Assembly (NCBI RefSeq): GCF_004348735.1
Contig: NZ_SMKT01000092.1
Span: 1-36,953, forward strand
Direction: 5' to 3'
Length of the DNA stretch: 36,953 nt
From: Actinomadura sp. KC06
GTDB lineage: Bacteria; Actinomycetota; Actinomycetes; Streptosporangiales; Streptosporangiaceae
Shown piece after piece: positions 7,173-15,439 of the stretch. A model generated the notes under the pieces. That model saw only the letters and a list, made by a program, of their open reading frames with translations, was not told the DNA's origin and ran no database searches. The position numbers were made by a program, and so were the translations under genes. Position 1 is the stretch's first letter; every line of letters starts with the position of its first letter.

Positions 7173-8565
7173 AGAGTTCGTAGACGACCTCGCCGTCCAG
7201 GACGGTCATCCGCACCGGCACCGACGGCAGCGACTCCGGCTCCGTGCCGAACAGGTCGCCGTCGAGGACGCACAGGTCGGCGACCTTTCCGGGCTCGATC
7301 GAGCCCTTCGTCCGCTCCTCGCCGTCCTGCCACGCGGGCGTGATCGTGTAGGCGCGCAGCGCCTCGGCGAGCGCGAGCCGCTGCGCCTCCCCGCGGACGG
7401 AGCCGTCCAGGCCCCTGCGGGTCACCGCCGCCGCGACGCCGGCGCGCCAGTCCGGGGTCAGCACGGGGGAGTCGGAGCTGAGGCACAGCCGGACGCCGGC
7501 GTCCAGCGCGTCGCGGGTCGGCCACGCGTCCCGGAGGGCGTCCTCCCCGAGGGCGTCGGCGAGCATGGGCTCGGTCGCGACCGGTATCCCGGCCTGGGTG
7601 TTCAGCCCGATCCCGGCGGCCGACATGACGGTCAGCGTCCGCGGCGCGAGCAGGTCGCCGTGGATGACGTAGTGCCGGGCGTCGCGCTCGCTCCGCCGCA
7701 GCGCCGCCGCCAGCGCGTCCGCCACGACCCGGGTGGTGGCGTCGCCGGTCGCGTGCACGCCGATCTGGTGCCCGGCGTCGTGCGCCGCGTCGATCATCGC
7801 GCGCAGCGCCTCCTCCCGCCTGTCGTCCGAGCGGCCCTCGACCAGCAGCGCGCCGTGGGAGCCGTCGGTATAAGGACGGTCCGTCCAGGCGGTGCGCATC
7901 GGCGGGATGCCGTCGGCGAAGATCTTCACGCCCGCGACCTTGAAGCGTCCTTGCACGTCAGCGGGCGGTTTGAAGTCGCGCAGGCCGTCAAAGAACTCCT
8001 GCGCGGAGCTGCGGCCGTCCAGCTCCCCGAACAGCAGCAGGGCGGTCACCCGGGCCTTGAGCCTGCCCTGCGCGGCCAGCTCGGCGTAGTCGTGCAGGGC
8101 GGCGGAGCCGAAGCAGCCGGTGGCGCCGCCGTCCTCGCCGGGCCCGAGGCCGGGCTCGGTGTAGCTGGTGATCCCGAAGGAGGCGAGCAGGTCGGCGGTG
8201 CGCAGGAGGGCCCGGCGGCGGTCGTCGGCGGTCTCCAGCCGGGACGGGGCCGGCGGGCCCGCGGGGGGCTCGTGCGAGTGGCCGCCGCCGGAACCGGCCA
8301 ACTGGTCCATGAGCAGGTTCGGCCACATCGCGCCGAGCCACATACCGTGCAGATGGGAGTCGTTGATGCCGGGCAGGACTGAGCGTCCCTCCAGCCGGAC
8401 GACCCGCGTGCCGGGCCCGGTCAAAGGGGCGATCTCTTCGGCCGCGCCCACGCGCGCGATACGGCCGCCGCGGACGGCGACCGCCTCGGCGACGCGGTCG
8501 CGGGCGTCGACCGTGTGGACCCTGCCACCGGTCAGGACGAGGTCGGCGAAGGAAACATCCGGCAT
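7171..8565 (-). CDS. Amidohydrolase, YtcJ-like (Amidohydro_3 type)
   Basis: A 464-residue metal-dependent hydrolase. The N-terminal LVLTGGRVHTVDARDRV is the small beta-sandwich start typical of the group, NDSHLHG carries the HxH metal pair (His71, His73), GVHATGD and the late LSSDSPV supply further metal residues, and the C-terminal KVADLCVLDGD closes the beta-sandwich. An open frame continues upstream to 8913 but has no homology-like content. The ATG at 8565, preceded by GGAGCAGG, gives the normal family N-terminus. It diverges from the esterase-transporter operon across GntR site 4 and converges with the first AKR. YtcJ-like enzymes hydrolyse amides, imides or related bonds, with little known specificity. 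No signal peptide is seen, so it should be cytoplasmic. Confidence 0.88.
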   Translation of the reverse strand: MPDVSFADLVLTGGRVHTVDARDRVAEAVAVRGGRIARVGAAEEIAPLTGPGTRVVRLEGRSVLPGINDSHLHGMWLGAMWPNLLMDQLAGSGGGHSHEPPAGPPAPSRLETADDRRRALLRTADLLASFGITSYTEPGLGPGEDGGATGCFGSAALHDYAELAAQGRLKARVTALLLFGELDGRSSAQEFFDGLRDFKPPADVQGRFKVAGVKIFADGIPPMRTAWTDRPYTDGSHGALLVEGRSDDRREEALRAMIDAAHDAGHQIGVHATGDATTRVVADALAAALRRSERDARHYVIHGDLLAPRTLTVMSAAGIGLNTQAGIPVATEPMLADALGEDALRDAWPTRDALDAGVRLCLSSDSPVLTPDWRAGVAAAVTRRGLDGSVRGEAQRLALAEALRAYTITPAWQDGEERTKGSIEPGKVADLCVLDGDLFGTEPESLPSVPVRMTVLDGEVVYEL

Positions 8566-8615
8566 ATCCTGCTCCAACTCTGGACACCGTCGATGGGATG
8601 CAATTAACGTACACG

Positions 8616-8630
8616 GAATCAGATACGATT
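8616..8630 (-). promoter_or_regulatory. Putative GntR-family operator, site 4
   Basis: Read on the minus strand, AATCGTATCTGATTC contains a 10/12 match to ATCGTATACGAT. It lies in the 118-bp divergent gap between the amidohydrolase (start 8565) and the esterase (start 8684), the latter heading the long transporter operon. An 8-bp inverted pair, CTGGACAC (8580-8587) and GTGTCCAG (8636-8643), brackets it. Confidence 0.65.
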
Positions 8631-8683
8631 TTGGAGTGTCCAGCCCGACGGGCTGGGACACACCGGGCCTTCGGAGGTAAACG

Positions 8684-9634
8684 ATGCCCCTGGATCCCGA
8701 GGCGCGGCGGATCATCGAGCGCACTCCTGCCGAGGACCCGAACGCATCAGGACCACTCGACGTCGTCGCGATGCGCGAGGGATTCAGCCAGATGTGGGTC
8801 ATGCCGGACGACCTCCCCGAGGTCGGCTCCGTCGCCGACACCACGATCCCCGGCCCGGCGGGCGAGCTGCCCGTCCGCGTGTACACCCCCAAGGGCCCAG
8901 GCCCCTTCCCCACCTTCGTCTGGTACCACGGCGGCGGCTGGACGATCGGCGGCCTCGACGAGAACGAGTACTCCTGCCGCGCCGTCTGCGCCGCCGCGGA
9001 CGTGATCGTCCTCTCCGTCGACTACCGGCTCGCCCCCGAGAACCCCTTCCCGGCGGCGGCCGAGGACGCCTACGCCGCCGTCGCCTGGGTCGCCGAGCAC
9101 GGCCGGGAGATCGGCGCCGACCCGTCCCGCATCGCGGTCGGCGGGGAGAGCGCGGGCGGCAACCTCGCCGCCGTCGCCGCCCTCAAGGCCCGCGACCTCG
9201 GCGGCCCGGAACTGGCGCTCCAAGTGCTCGTGTCTCCCGTCCTAGGCCACCCGGACGACGGACGTCCCTCCTACGCCGAGTTCGCCGAAGGGTACTTCCT
9301 CTCCAAGTCGAGCATGGACTGGTTCTTCACCACCTACCCGACCGGCCCCGCCGACCTCGACGACCCGTATCTGCTGCCGCTGCGCTCCGACAACCTGAAG
9401 GGCGTGGCGCCCGCGCTGGTCCTGGAGGCGGAGTGCGACGTGCTCCGCGACGAGGGCGAGGAGTACGCCGCCCGGCTGAAGGACGCGGGCGTCGAGACCG
9501 AGCTCGTCCGCTACGACGGCATCATCCACGCGTTCTTCGGCCCGCTCGCCACCGAGCTGTCGGCCGCCAAGGACGCCCAGGCCAAGGCCGCCGCCGCGCT
9601 CCGCGCCGCGTTCGGCGCGGAAGGCGACCGATGA
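8684..9634 (+). CDS. Alpha/beta hydrolase, hormone-sensitive-lipase-like esterase
   Basis: A 316-residue esterase of the HSL (family IV) type. HGGGW at 82-86 forms the oxyanion hole, GESAG at 154-158 the nucleophile elbow (Ser156), Asp252 in ECDVLRDEG is the acid, and His282 in GIIHAFFG the base. SVDYRLAPENPFPAA is the classic family block. Its stop overlaps the ATG of the ABC ATPase (ATGA), so esterase and transporter are one operon, led by GntR site 4. The likely role is to cleave an imported ester, carbonate or lactone before further breakdown. No export signal is visible. Confidence 0.92.
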   Translation: MPLDPEARRIIERTPAEDPNASGPLDVVAMREGFSQMWVMPDDLPEVGSVADTTIPGPAGELPVRVYTPKGPGPFPTFVWYHGGGWTIGGLDENEYSCRAVCAAADVIVLSVDYRLAPENPFPAAAEDAYAAVAWVAEHGREIGADPSRIAVGGESAGGNLAAVAALKARDLGGPELALQVLVSPVLGHPDDGRPSYAEFAEGYFLSKSSMDWFFTTYPTGPADLDDPYLLPLRSDNLKGVAPALVLEAECDVLRDEGEEYAARLKDAGVETELVRYDGIIHAFFGPLATELSAAKDAQAKAAAALRAAFGAEGDR

Positions 9635-10386
9635 CCGCTCCGGCGCTCGCCCTGGACGGCGTGAAGGTGAACCGGGCCGAGGTCCCGGTCGTCCACGACG
9701 TCACCCTCGACGCGGCCCCGGGCGCGGTCACCGTCGTGCTCGGCGCGAACGGGGCCGGGAAGACGACGCTCATGGACGGCATCGCCGGCCTCGCCCCCGT
9801 CAAGGCCGGCACGATCAAGCTGGACGGGACGCCCATCGAGAAGCTCCCGCCCTACAAGCGGGCCCGCGCCGGCCTCGGCTACGTCGAGCAGGCGCGCACC
9901 ACGTTCCGGACGCTCACCGTCGAGCAGAACCTCATCGTCTCCCAGTCGGGCGACGGCGACCTCGGGACCGTCTACAAGCTCTTCCCCGAGCTGGACAAGC
10001 GGCGCAACCTGCAGGCCGGGCACCTGTCGGGCGGCGAGCAGCAGATGCTCGTGCTCGGCCGGGCGCTGGTCTCCGCGCCGAAGGTCGTCCTGATCGACGA
10101 GATGTCGCTGGGCCTCGCGCCGATGGTGGTGCGCCGGCTCATGGGCACGGTCGGCGAGCTGGCCGGGATGGGTATCGCGGTCGTGCTGATCGAGCAGTTC
10201 GCGAACCTGGCCCTCGACATCGGCGCCCACGTCCACGTCCTGCGCAAGGGCGGCGTGGTCTTCTCCGGCCCGTGCGAGGAGCTGCGCGGCGACGAGGACC
10301 GCCTCCACCGCCTCTACTTCGGCGGCCCGCCGCTGAGCGCCGCCACCGAGAAGGACTCTGGCACAACTGAGAGCGAGCCCGAATGA
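9631..10386 (+). CDS. Branched-chain amino acid-type ABC transporter ATP-binding protein (LivF-like)
   Basis: A 251-residue HAAT-family ATPase. Walker A GANGAGKT is at 38-45, an intact signature LSGGEQQ at 132-138 and Walker B VVLIDE at 152-157. The switch region reads IEQFANLAL; Gln in place of His is usual for LivF. The ATG overlaps the esterase stop and the stop overlaps the start of the permease-ATPase fusion, so three genes are translationally coupled. Because the partner ATPase has lost its signature, the two composite ATP sites should be unequal. The substrate is probably an organic acid or amide handled by the surrounding enzymes rather than leucine. Confidence 0.92.
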   Translation: MTAPALALDGVKVNRAEVPVVHDVTLDAAPGAVTVVLGANGAGKTTLMDGIAGLAPVKAGTIKLDGTPIEKLPPYKRARAGLGYVEQARTTFRTLTVEQNLIVSQSGDGDLGTVYKLFPELDKRRNLQAGHLSGGEQQMLVLGRALVSAPKVVLIDEMSLGLAPMVVRRLMGTVGELAGMGIAVVLIEQFANLALDIGAHVHVLRKGGVVFSGPCEELRGDEDRLHRLYFGGPPLSAATEKDSGTTESEPE

Positions 10387-12137
10387 ACGTGCTGGACAAG
10401 CGGAGCCTCGGCGCCGGCCTCGGCGCCGCGGTCCTCGCGTGCGCGGTGCTGCCGGTGGTGCTGCCGCCGTACTGGATCTACCTCGCGATCAGCGCGGCGA
10501 TCAGCGCGGTGATCATGCAGAGCTTCGGCGTGATCGTCGGCCGGGCCGGCGTCATATCGCTGTGCCAGATGTCGTTCGCGGCGATCGGCGCGTGGGTCGT
10601 GCTGCGGCTCAACGTGGCGGAGGCGCCCGGCGGCTTCTACCTGTGGCTGATCCTCGGCGGCCTCGCCGCGGTGCCCGTCGGCGTCGCGATCGGGCTGCCC
10701 GCGCTGCGCATCCGCGGCGTCAACCTCGCCGTGGTCACGTTCGGGTTCGCGGTGTCCACCGACATCGTCCTGAACGTCAACGAGTTCCCGGGCGCCAAGG
10801 ACCTGACGACGCTGGACCGGCCCGCCCCGTTCGACACCGACGGCGGCTACTTCGTCTTCTGCATGATCGTGTTCACCGTCCTGGCCGTCGCGCTCGGGAT
10901 CATCGGCAAGACCCGGCTCGGGCTGTCCTGGTACGAGCTGCGGCACTCCGAGCGGTCCGCCGCCGCGCACGGCATCTCGGTGGCGCGCAGCAAGCTCGCC
11001 GCCTTCGCGATCAGCGCGTTCGTCGCCGGGATCGGCGGCGGGCTGCTGGCCGGCCAGCTCAGCCTGGTGGTGCCGCAGAACTTCGCGATGGGCCAGTCCC
11101 TGGCGCTGTTCGCGGTCGCCGTCATGATCGGCCCGCACCATCCGGAGGGGGCCGTGATCGGCGGGGTCTTCGGCGCGATCATGGGCACGATCATGGAGAA
11201 GATCTCGCTGCCGCAGGACTTCGGCGGCGTGCTCTTCGGCGTCGGCGCGCTGCTCGCGCTGCGCAGCGGGCTGAGCCAGACCGACCTCACCCGGATGCGC
11301 AAGCGGGAGGCCGGCGCCCGCAAGCTGCTGAAGGCCGCCGAGGAGGAGCCCGCCGGGGACCGGGCCGCCGACGGGAAGGCCGAGACCCCGGCCGTGCCCG
11401 CCGCGCCGCGCCCCGCGGGCGACCGGACGCCGCTCCTCACCGTCAAGGGGATGACCGTCAAGTTCGGGGAGGTCGTCGCGCTCGACGCCGTCGACCTGAC
11501 CGTCCCGGAAGGCGGCGTCGTCGGGCTCATCGGCCCGAACGGCGCCGGCAAGTCCACGTTCATCGCGGCGGTCAGCGGGTTCGTCGGCTACCAGGGCGCG
11601 GTGGACCTGGCCGGACGGCCCCTGGACCGGCTCTCCCCGAACAAGCGCGCGACGCTCGGGCTGCGCCGCACCTTCCAGACCACCGCGATCGCGCCCGAGC
11701 TCACCCAGTACGAGTACCTGACGATCGGCGCGGGCCGGCGGCTGACCCGCGCCGAGGCGGACGAGCTGCTGGAGTTCTTCGGCTGCCCGCCCGGGCAGGT
11801 CCCGGTGTCCATCGTGGACGCCGGCAGCCGCAGGCTCCTCGACGTCGCGGCGGCGATCGCGGCGCGTCCCAAGGTCGCGCTGCTGGACGAGCCCGCCGCC
11901 GGGCAGTCCGCGGCCGAGTCGCTGACGCTCGGCGCCCGGCTCGCCGCCGTCCCGGAGGCGTTCGGGGTGTCGATCCTGCTGGTCGAGCACGACATGGAGC
12001 TGGTCCAGGCGGTGTGCGAGGAGGTCACCGTCCTGGACTTCGGGAATGTGATCGCCTCAGGCCCGACCGGCGAGGTACTGGAGGACCCCGCCGTCAGGGC
12101 CGCCTATCTCGGGGCCGCGGACGTCCCGGCGTCCTGA
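10383..12137 (+). CDS. Fused HAAT permease-ATPase (LivM-LivG-like)
   Basis: 584 residues. Residues 1-300 are a LivM-like inner-membrane permease with hydrophobic helices. Residues 301-345 form a charged, Ala/Pro-rich linker, and residues 350-584 are an ABC ATPase. The ATPase keeps Walker A GPNGAGKST (384-392), the Q-loop Gln432, Walker B VALLDEP (498-504) and the switch His536 in VEHDMEL. The signature LS(Y/G)G(Q/E) cannot be found: at the expected place the chain reads VDAGSRRLLD (478-487). The Q-loop-to-signature interval is also short, about 47 residues. Permease-ATPase fusions of this kind are known in actinobacteria; the missing signature is the odd part. It is coupled to LivF by an ATGA overlap. 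Confidence 0.9.
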   Translation: MNVLDKRSLGAGLGAAVLACAVLPVVLPPYWIYLAISAAISAVIMQSFGVIVGRAGVISLCQMSFAAIGAWVVLRLNVAEAPGGFYLWLILGGLAAVPVGVAIGLPALRIRGVNLAVVTFGFAVSTDIVLNVNEFPGAKDLTTLDRPAPFDTDGGYFVFCMIVFTVLAVALGIIGKTRLGLSWYELRHSERSAAAHGISVARSKLAAFAISAFVAGIGGGLLAGQLSLVVPQNFAMGQSLALFAVAVMIGPHHPEGAVIGGVFGAIMGTIMEKISLPQDFGGVLFGVGALLALRSGLSQTDLTRMRKREAGARKLLKAAEEEPAGDRAADGKAETPAVPAAPRPAGDRTPLLTVKGMTVKFGEVVALDAVDLTVPEGGVVGLIGPNGAGKSTFIAAVSGFVGYQGAVDLAGRPLDRLSPNKRATLGLRRTFQTTAIAPELTQYEYLTIGAGRRLTRAEADELLEFFGCPPGQVPVSIVDAGSRRLLDVAAAIAARPKVALLDEPAAGQSAAESLTLGARLAAVPEAFGVSILLVEHDMELVQAVCEEVTVLDFGNVIASGPTGEVLEDPAVRAAYLGAADVPAS

Positions 12138-12190
12138 GCCGTTCCGTCGAACCACCACCCACCTTCCCCGCGAAAACAAGGGCCCACACG

Positions 12191-13357
12191 ATGAAACGCA
12201 CATACACGCGCACAGCCACGGGGGCGGCCGCGGCCGCACTTGTCATCTCCATCGCCGGCGCCGGCTGCTCGGACTCCGGCGGCACCGACGGGCCGATCAA
12301 GGTCGGCGCGATCAACGGCATCACCGGGCTGTTCCAGACGCCCGAGGTCCCGAAGGCCGTCAAGGCGGTCTTCGACGAGGTCAACGCGGCCGGCGGCATC
12401 AACGGCCGGAAGCTGGAGCTGGTCAGCAAGGACGACGCGATGGACCCGGCGCGGTCCAGCCAGGCCGCCCGGCAGCTGATCAAGTCGGAGAACGTGGTCG
12501 CGCTCGCCGGCTCGTCCAGCGCGGTGGACTGCGGCGTCAACCGCGCCACCTACACCAAGGAGAAGATCGTCTCGGTGCCGGCGATCGGCGTCGACCCGTC
12601 CTGTTTCACCAGCCCGAACATCGCGCCGGTGAACCCGGGCCCGTACACGCTCACCACGGCGATGCTGTACTACGCGTCCGAGACGCTGAAGCGCGACAAG
12701 GTCTGCGTCGCCTACACCGTCCTGCCCGGCAGCGGCGGCGGCATCGAGGCCGCCATCAAGGAGTGGACGAACCTCACCGGCAAGACGCTCGCGCACAAGA
12801 ACCTAAACGTCGGCCAGGGCGACCCGACCCGCTACCTGGTGGGGCTCAAGAACGCCGGCTGCCAGGCCGTGGCCTACAACTCGCAGGTCGGGCCGTGGTT
12901 CAAGCAGGCCAAGACGCAGGGCATGCAGAACGTCGACTTCATCCTGGCGGCGAACAGCTACACCGACGCCAACGCCAAGGTGATCCCGCCGGACATGAAC
13001 GCCTACGCGGGCACCGAGTGGCAGCCGTACACCGACCCGACGCTGCCCGGCAACGAGCGCTGGTCCCAGATCATCCAGAAGAACGGCATCCAGAAGACGG
13101 CGTTCAGCCAGGGCGCGGTCATGTCCGCGGACGTGTTCGTCCAGGTCCTCAAGACCATCAAGGGCGACATCACCCGCGAGTCGGTGACCAAGGCGTTCAA
13201 GGAGATGAAGCCGATCAACTACCCGATGGTCGGCACCCCGTACGTCTTCGGCCCCGGCAAGGAGCACAACCCGATCAAGGGCAGCCAGTTCGTCAAGGCG
13301 GAGAACGGCGCCTGGAAGGTCCTTCCCGGCGGCTTCACCGTCCCCACCAAGAAGTAG
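12191..13357 (+). CDS. HAAT-type ABC transporter substrate-binding lipoprotein (LivK-like)
   Basis: A 388-residue periplasmic-binding-protein type I (Peripla_BP_6). The N-terminus is a Lys/Arg start, a hydrophobic segment and a lipobox-like GAGC with Cys26, so it should be a membrane-anchored lipoprotein. IKVGAINGITGLFQTPEV begins the mature domain as in LivK/AmiC relatives, and AAGGINGRKLELV is a family hallmark. It follows the permease-ATPase fusion by 53 bp with only a weak AAGGG near the ATG. A strong hairpin follows its stop, which may favour its own expression over the downstream permease. The ligand is unknown. Confidence 0.93.
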   Translation: MKRTYTRTATGAAAAALVISIAGAGCSDSGGTDGPIKVGAINGITGLFQTPEVPKAVKAVFDEVNAAGGINGRKLELVSKDDAMDPARSSQAARQLIKSENVVALAGSSSAVDCGVNRATYTKEKIVSVPAIGVDPSCFTSPNIAPVNPGPYTLTTAMLYYASETLKRDKVCVAYTVLPGSGGGIEAAIKEWTNLTGKTLAHKNLNVGQGDPTRYLVGLKNAGCQAVAYNSQVGPWFKQAKTQGMQNVDFILAANSYTDANAKVIPPDMNAYAGTEWQPYTDPTLPGNERWSQIIQKNGIQKTAFSQGAVMSADVFVQVLKTIKGDITRESVTKAFKEMKPINYPMVGTPYVFGPGKEHNPIKGSQFVKAENGAWKVLPGGFTVPTKK

Positions 13358-13359
13358 CC

Positions 13360-13403
13360 GTGGGCGCCGGGCGCGCGGGGCCTCCCCGCGCGCCCGGGCC
13401 CAC
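13360..13403 (+). terminator. Very stable intra-operon hairpin between SBP and permease genes
   Basis: GGGCGCGCGGGG and CCCCGCGCGCCC form a perfect 12-bp stem with a 3-base loop, extended by GTGGGC/GCCCAC across a small internal loop. Its 3' foot ends at 13403 and the SD GGAGGT begins at 13405. It can act as partial terminator or 3' mRNA stabiliser for the SBP message and could limit access to the permease ribosome site. Confidence 0.6.
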
Positions 13404-13415
13404 CGGAGGTATCCG

Positions 13416-14288
13416 ATGCTGAACTCTGTGATCGCCGGGCTGAGCAGCGGCGGCGGTTACGCCCTGCTCGGCCTGTGCGTCGTGCTGACCTACCGGCTCG
13501 TCGCCGTCGTCAACTTCGCGATGACGGCCGTCGGCGCGATGGGCGCCTTCGTGATGGTGTCGCTCACCGACGAGGGCCTGAACGTCTGGCTGGCCCTGCT
13601 GATCGGCCTGGTCTCCGCGGCGGTGCTGTCCGGCGTGTTCGGCGCGGCGCTCGCCCGCTGGTTCGCGGGCCACCGGGAGGGGACGAAGGCCGCCGTCACG
13701 GTGGCGGTGTACGTGGCGCTGACCGCGATCGGGCTGCGGCTGTTCGGCGGCACCACCACCGGCGCGCGCCGGTTCCCGGACCCGTTCAGCGATCCCGTCT
13801 TCACGGTCGGGAGCGTCGTCATCCCGCAGTCGGTGCTGGTGTCGCTGGCGTTCGCGGTGCTCATCACGGTGGGGGTCGGGCTGATGCTGACCCGCACCCG
13901 GATCGGGCTGAAGCTGCAGGCGCTGTCGGAGCGGCCCGGCACCGCCCAGGTCGTCGGCATTCCCGCGCCGGTGCTCGCCGTCGGCGTGTGGTCCGGCGTC
14001 GGCGCCATCACGATGCTGGTGATCGTGCTGGTCGCGCCGCGGCTCGGCGGCGACTTCGGCACCCTGGCCGGGCTGATCAGCACCGCGCTGGCGGTGGCGA
14101 TGGTCGGCGCGTTCAAGAACCTGCCGCTGACGCTCGCCGGCGGCCTGATCGTGGGCTGCCTGGAGGGCATGTCGTCCTCCGTGGACTCCATCCAGAAGTA
14201 CCAGGGCGTCGTGCCCTTCCTGGTGATCCTCGTACTCCTGTGGTGGCGCAGCCGCCGCGAGGTCTGGGACACCGCGCACAGCCGCTGA
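13416..14288 (+). CDS. HAAT-type ABC transporter permease (LivH-like)
   Basis: A 290-residue polytopic inner-membrane protein matching the LivH family. It starts directly with a short N-terminus (MLNSVIAGLSSGGGYALLGL) and then the VVNFAMTAVGAMGAF helix region, the counterpart of the LivH FAHG block. TRTRIGLKLQALSERPGTAQVVGI is the cytoplasmic coupling loop. SD GGAGGT lies six bases before the ATG, straight after a strong hairpin. It completes a HAAT transporter with the LivF-like ATPase, the LivM-LivG fusion and the LivK-like lipoprotein. Confidence 0.92.
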   Translation: MLNSVIAGLSSGGGYALLGLCVVLTYRLVAVVNFAMTAVGAMGAFVMVSLTDEGLNVWLALLIGLVSAAVLSGVFGAALARWFAGHREGTKAAVTVAVYVALTAIGLRLFGGTTTGARRFPDPFSDPVFTVGSVVIPQSVLVSLAFAVLITVGVGLMLTRTRIGLKLQALSERPGTAQVVGIPAPVLAVGVWSGVGAITMLVIVLVAPRLGGDFGTLAGLISTALAVAMVGAFKNLPLTLAGGLIVGCLEGMSSSVDSIQKYQGVVPFLVILVLLWWRSRREVWDTAHSR

Positions 14289-14316
14289 GCGCGGTAGAGA
14301 AAAGAAACGAGGAAAG

Positions 14317-15423
14317 ATGCTCCACCCGACCTCCACCAGGGCGGCCGTGCTCCGCGAGCACGGCGCGGACCTGAGCATCGAGGAGCTCCCGCTGCCCGCC
14401 GAGTGCGAGCCGGGCGCGGCGCTCGTCCGGGTCGACTGCGCGACGCTGTGCGCGACGGACGTGCACCTGTGGTCCGGCGCGATGTCGTTCCCGGAGATGC
14501 TGCCGATCGTCCTCGGCCACGAGACGATGGGCACCGTCTGCGCCGTCGGCCCCGGCACCCGCGACGCGCTCGGCCGGGACGTCAAGGTCGGCGACCGCAT
14601 CGGGTGGTCGGAGTCGGTGTGCGGGCACTGCTACGGCTGCACCGTCCTGCGCAACCCCGTCGCGTGCTCCGAGCGCGGCTACGGGTTCCTGCTGCGCGCC
14701 GACCGCTTCCCGTACGCGACGGGCGGCCTCGCCGGGCACAACTACGTGACGCCCGGCGCGCTGAAGCTCGTCCTGCCGGACGAGGTGAAGGACACGTGGG
14801 CGGCGTCCGCGGGATGCGCGGTCAAGACCGTCCTGCACGCCTTCGACCGGGCCGGGGGAGTGCGCCCCGGATCGGCGGTCGTGGTGCAGGGCGCGGGCGC
14901 GCTCGGCATCGTCGCGACGGCCGTGGCGAGCCTGTCCGGCGCCGGCAAGGTGATCACGATCGGCGCGCCGGACGCCCGCCTCGACCTGGCCCGCCGCTTC
15001 GGCGCCGACGAGACCATCGGGCTGGACGGCGACGCCGACTCCCGGGTCGCCGCCGTCCAGGAGGCCACGCGGGGGCGCGGTGCGGAACTCGTCCTCGACC
15101 TCGCCGGGGCGCCCGGCGTCGGCGCGGAGGCGGTCGGCATGGCCGCGTTCGGCGGCCGGTTCGTCATCGTCGGCAGCACAGGACCCCAGCCGGACCAGCT
15201 CTCCCTCGGCGCGATCATGGGCAAGGAGCTGAACGTGCTCGGCTCGCTGAACGGCGACGTCGGCGACCTGTACCGCAGCATCGAGTTCCTGCGCGGCTCC
15301 GCGGACCGCTTCCCCTGGGACGACCTGTTCAGCGCCCCGGACGGCCTCGCCGGGGCGTCCGGCGCGCTGTCGGCCATGTCGCGGCTGGAGCAGGTCAAGG
15401 CCGTCATCAACCCCAACCGGTAA
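14317..15423 (+). CDS. Zinc-binding alcohol dehydrogenase (medium-chain, GroES-like)
   Basis: A 368-residue MDR-family dehydrogenase. Catalytic zinc ligands are expected at Cys45 (TLCATD) and His68-Glu69 (GHET), with Cys167 (SAGCAVKT) as a third candidate. The structural-zinc loop has Cys102, Cys105, Cys108 and Cys117 (spacing 2-2-8, one longer than the usual 2-2-7). The Rossmann glycines GAGALG are at 192-197. GAGGA precedes the ATG. It is 28 bp after the LivH-like gene and 16 bp before the second AKR, so it ends the transporter operon with that AKR. It probably oxidises an alcohol released from the imported compound; substrate unknown. Confidence 0.9.
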   Translation: MLHPTSTRAAVLREHGADLSIEELPLPAECEPGAALVRVDCATLCATDVHLWSGAMSFPEMLPIVLGHETMGTVCAVGPGTRDALGRDVKVGDRIGWSESVCGHCYGCTVLRNPVACSERGYGFLLRADRFPYATGGLAGHNYVTPGALKLVLPDEVKDTWAASAGCAVKTVLHAFDRAGGVRPGSAVVVQGAGALGIVATAVASLSGAGKVITIGAPDARLDLARRFGADETIGLDGDADSRVAAVQEATRGRGAELVLDLAGAPGVGAEAVGMAAFGGRFVIVGSTGPQPDQLSLGAIMGKELNVLGSLNGDVGDLYRSIEFLRGSADRFPWDDLFSAPDGLAGASGALSAMSRLEQVKAVINPNR

Positions 15424-15439
15424 GGAAACGCCCCCCATC

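Noticed and set aside
8580..8643. 8-bp inverted pair CTGGACAC/GTGTCCAG around GntR site 4 as an operator or loop
   Set aside because: The arms are 48 bp apart and no second example was seen in the other GntR-controlled promoters; chance is likely.
8566..8913. N-terminal extension of the amidohydrolase to 8913
   Set aside because: It would overlap the esterase gene and the GntR operator and has no family-like sequence; the ATG at 8565 gives the normal start.
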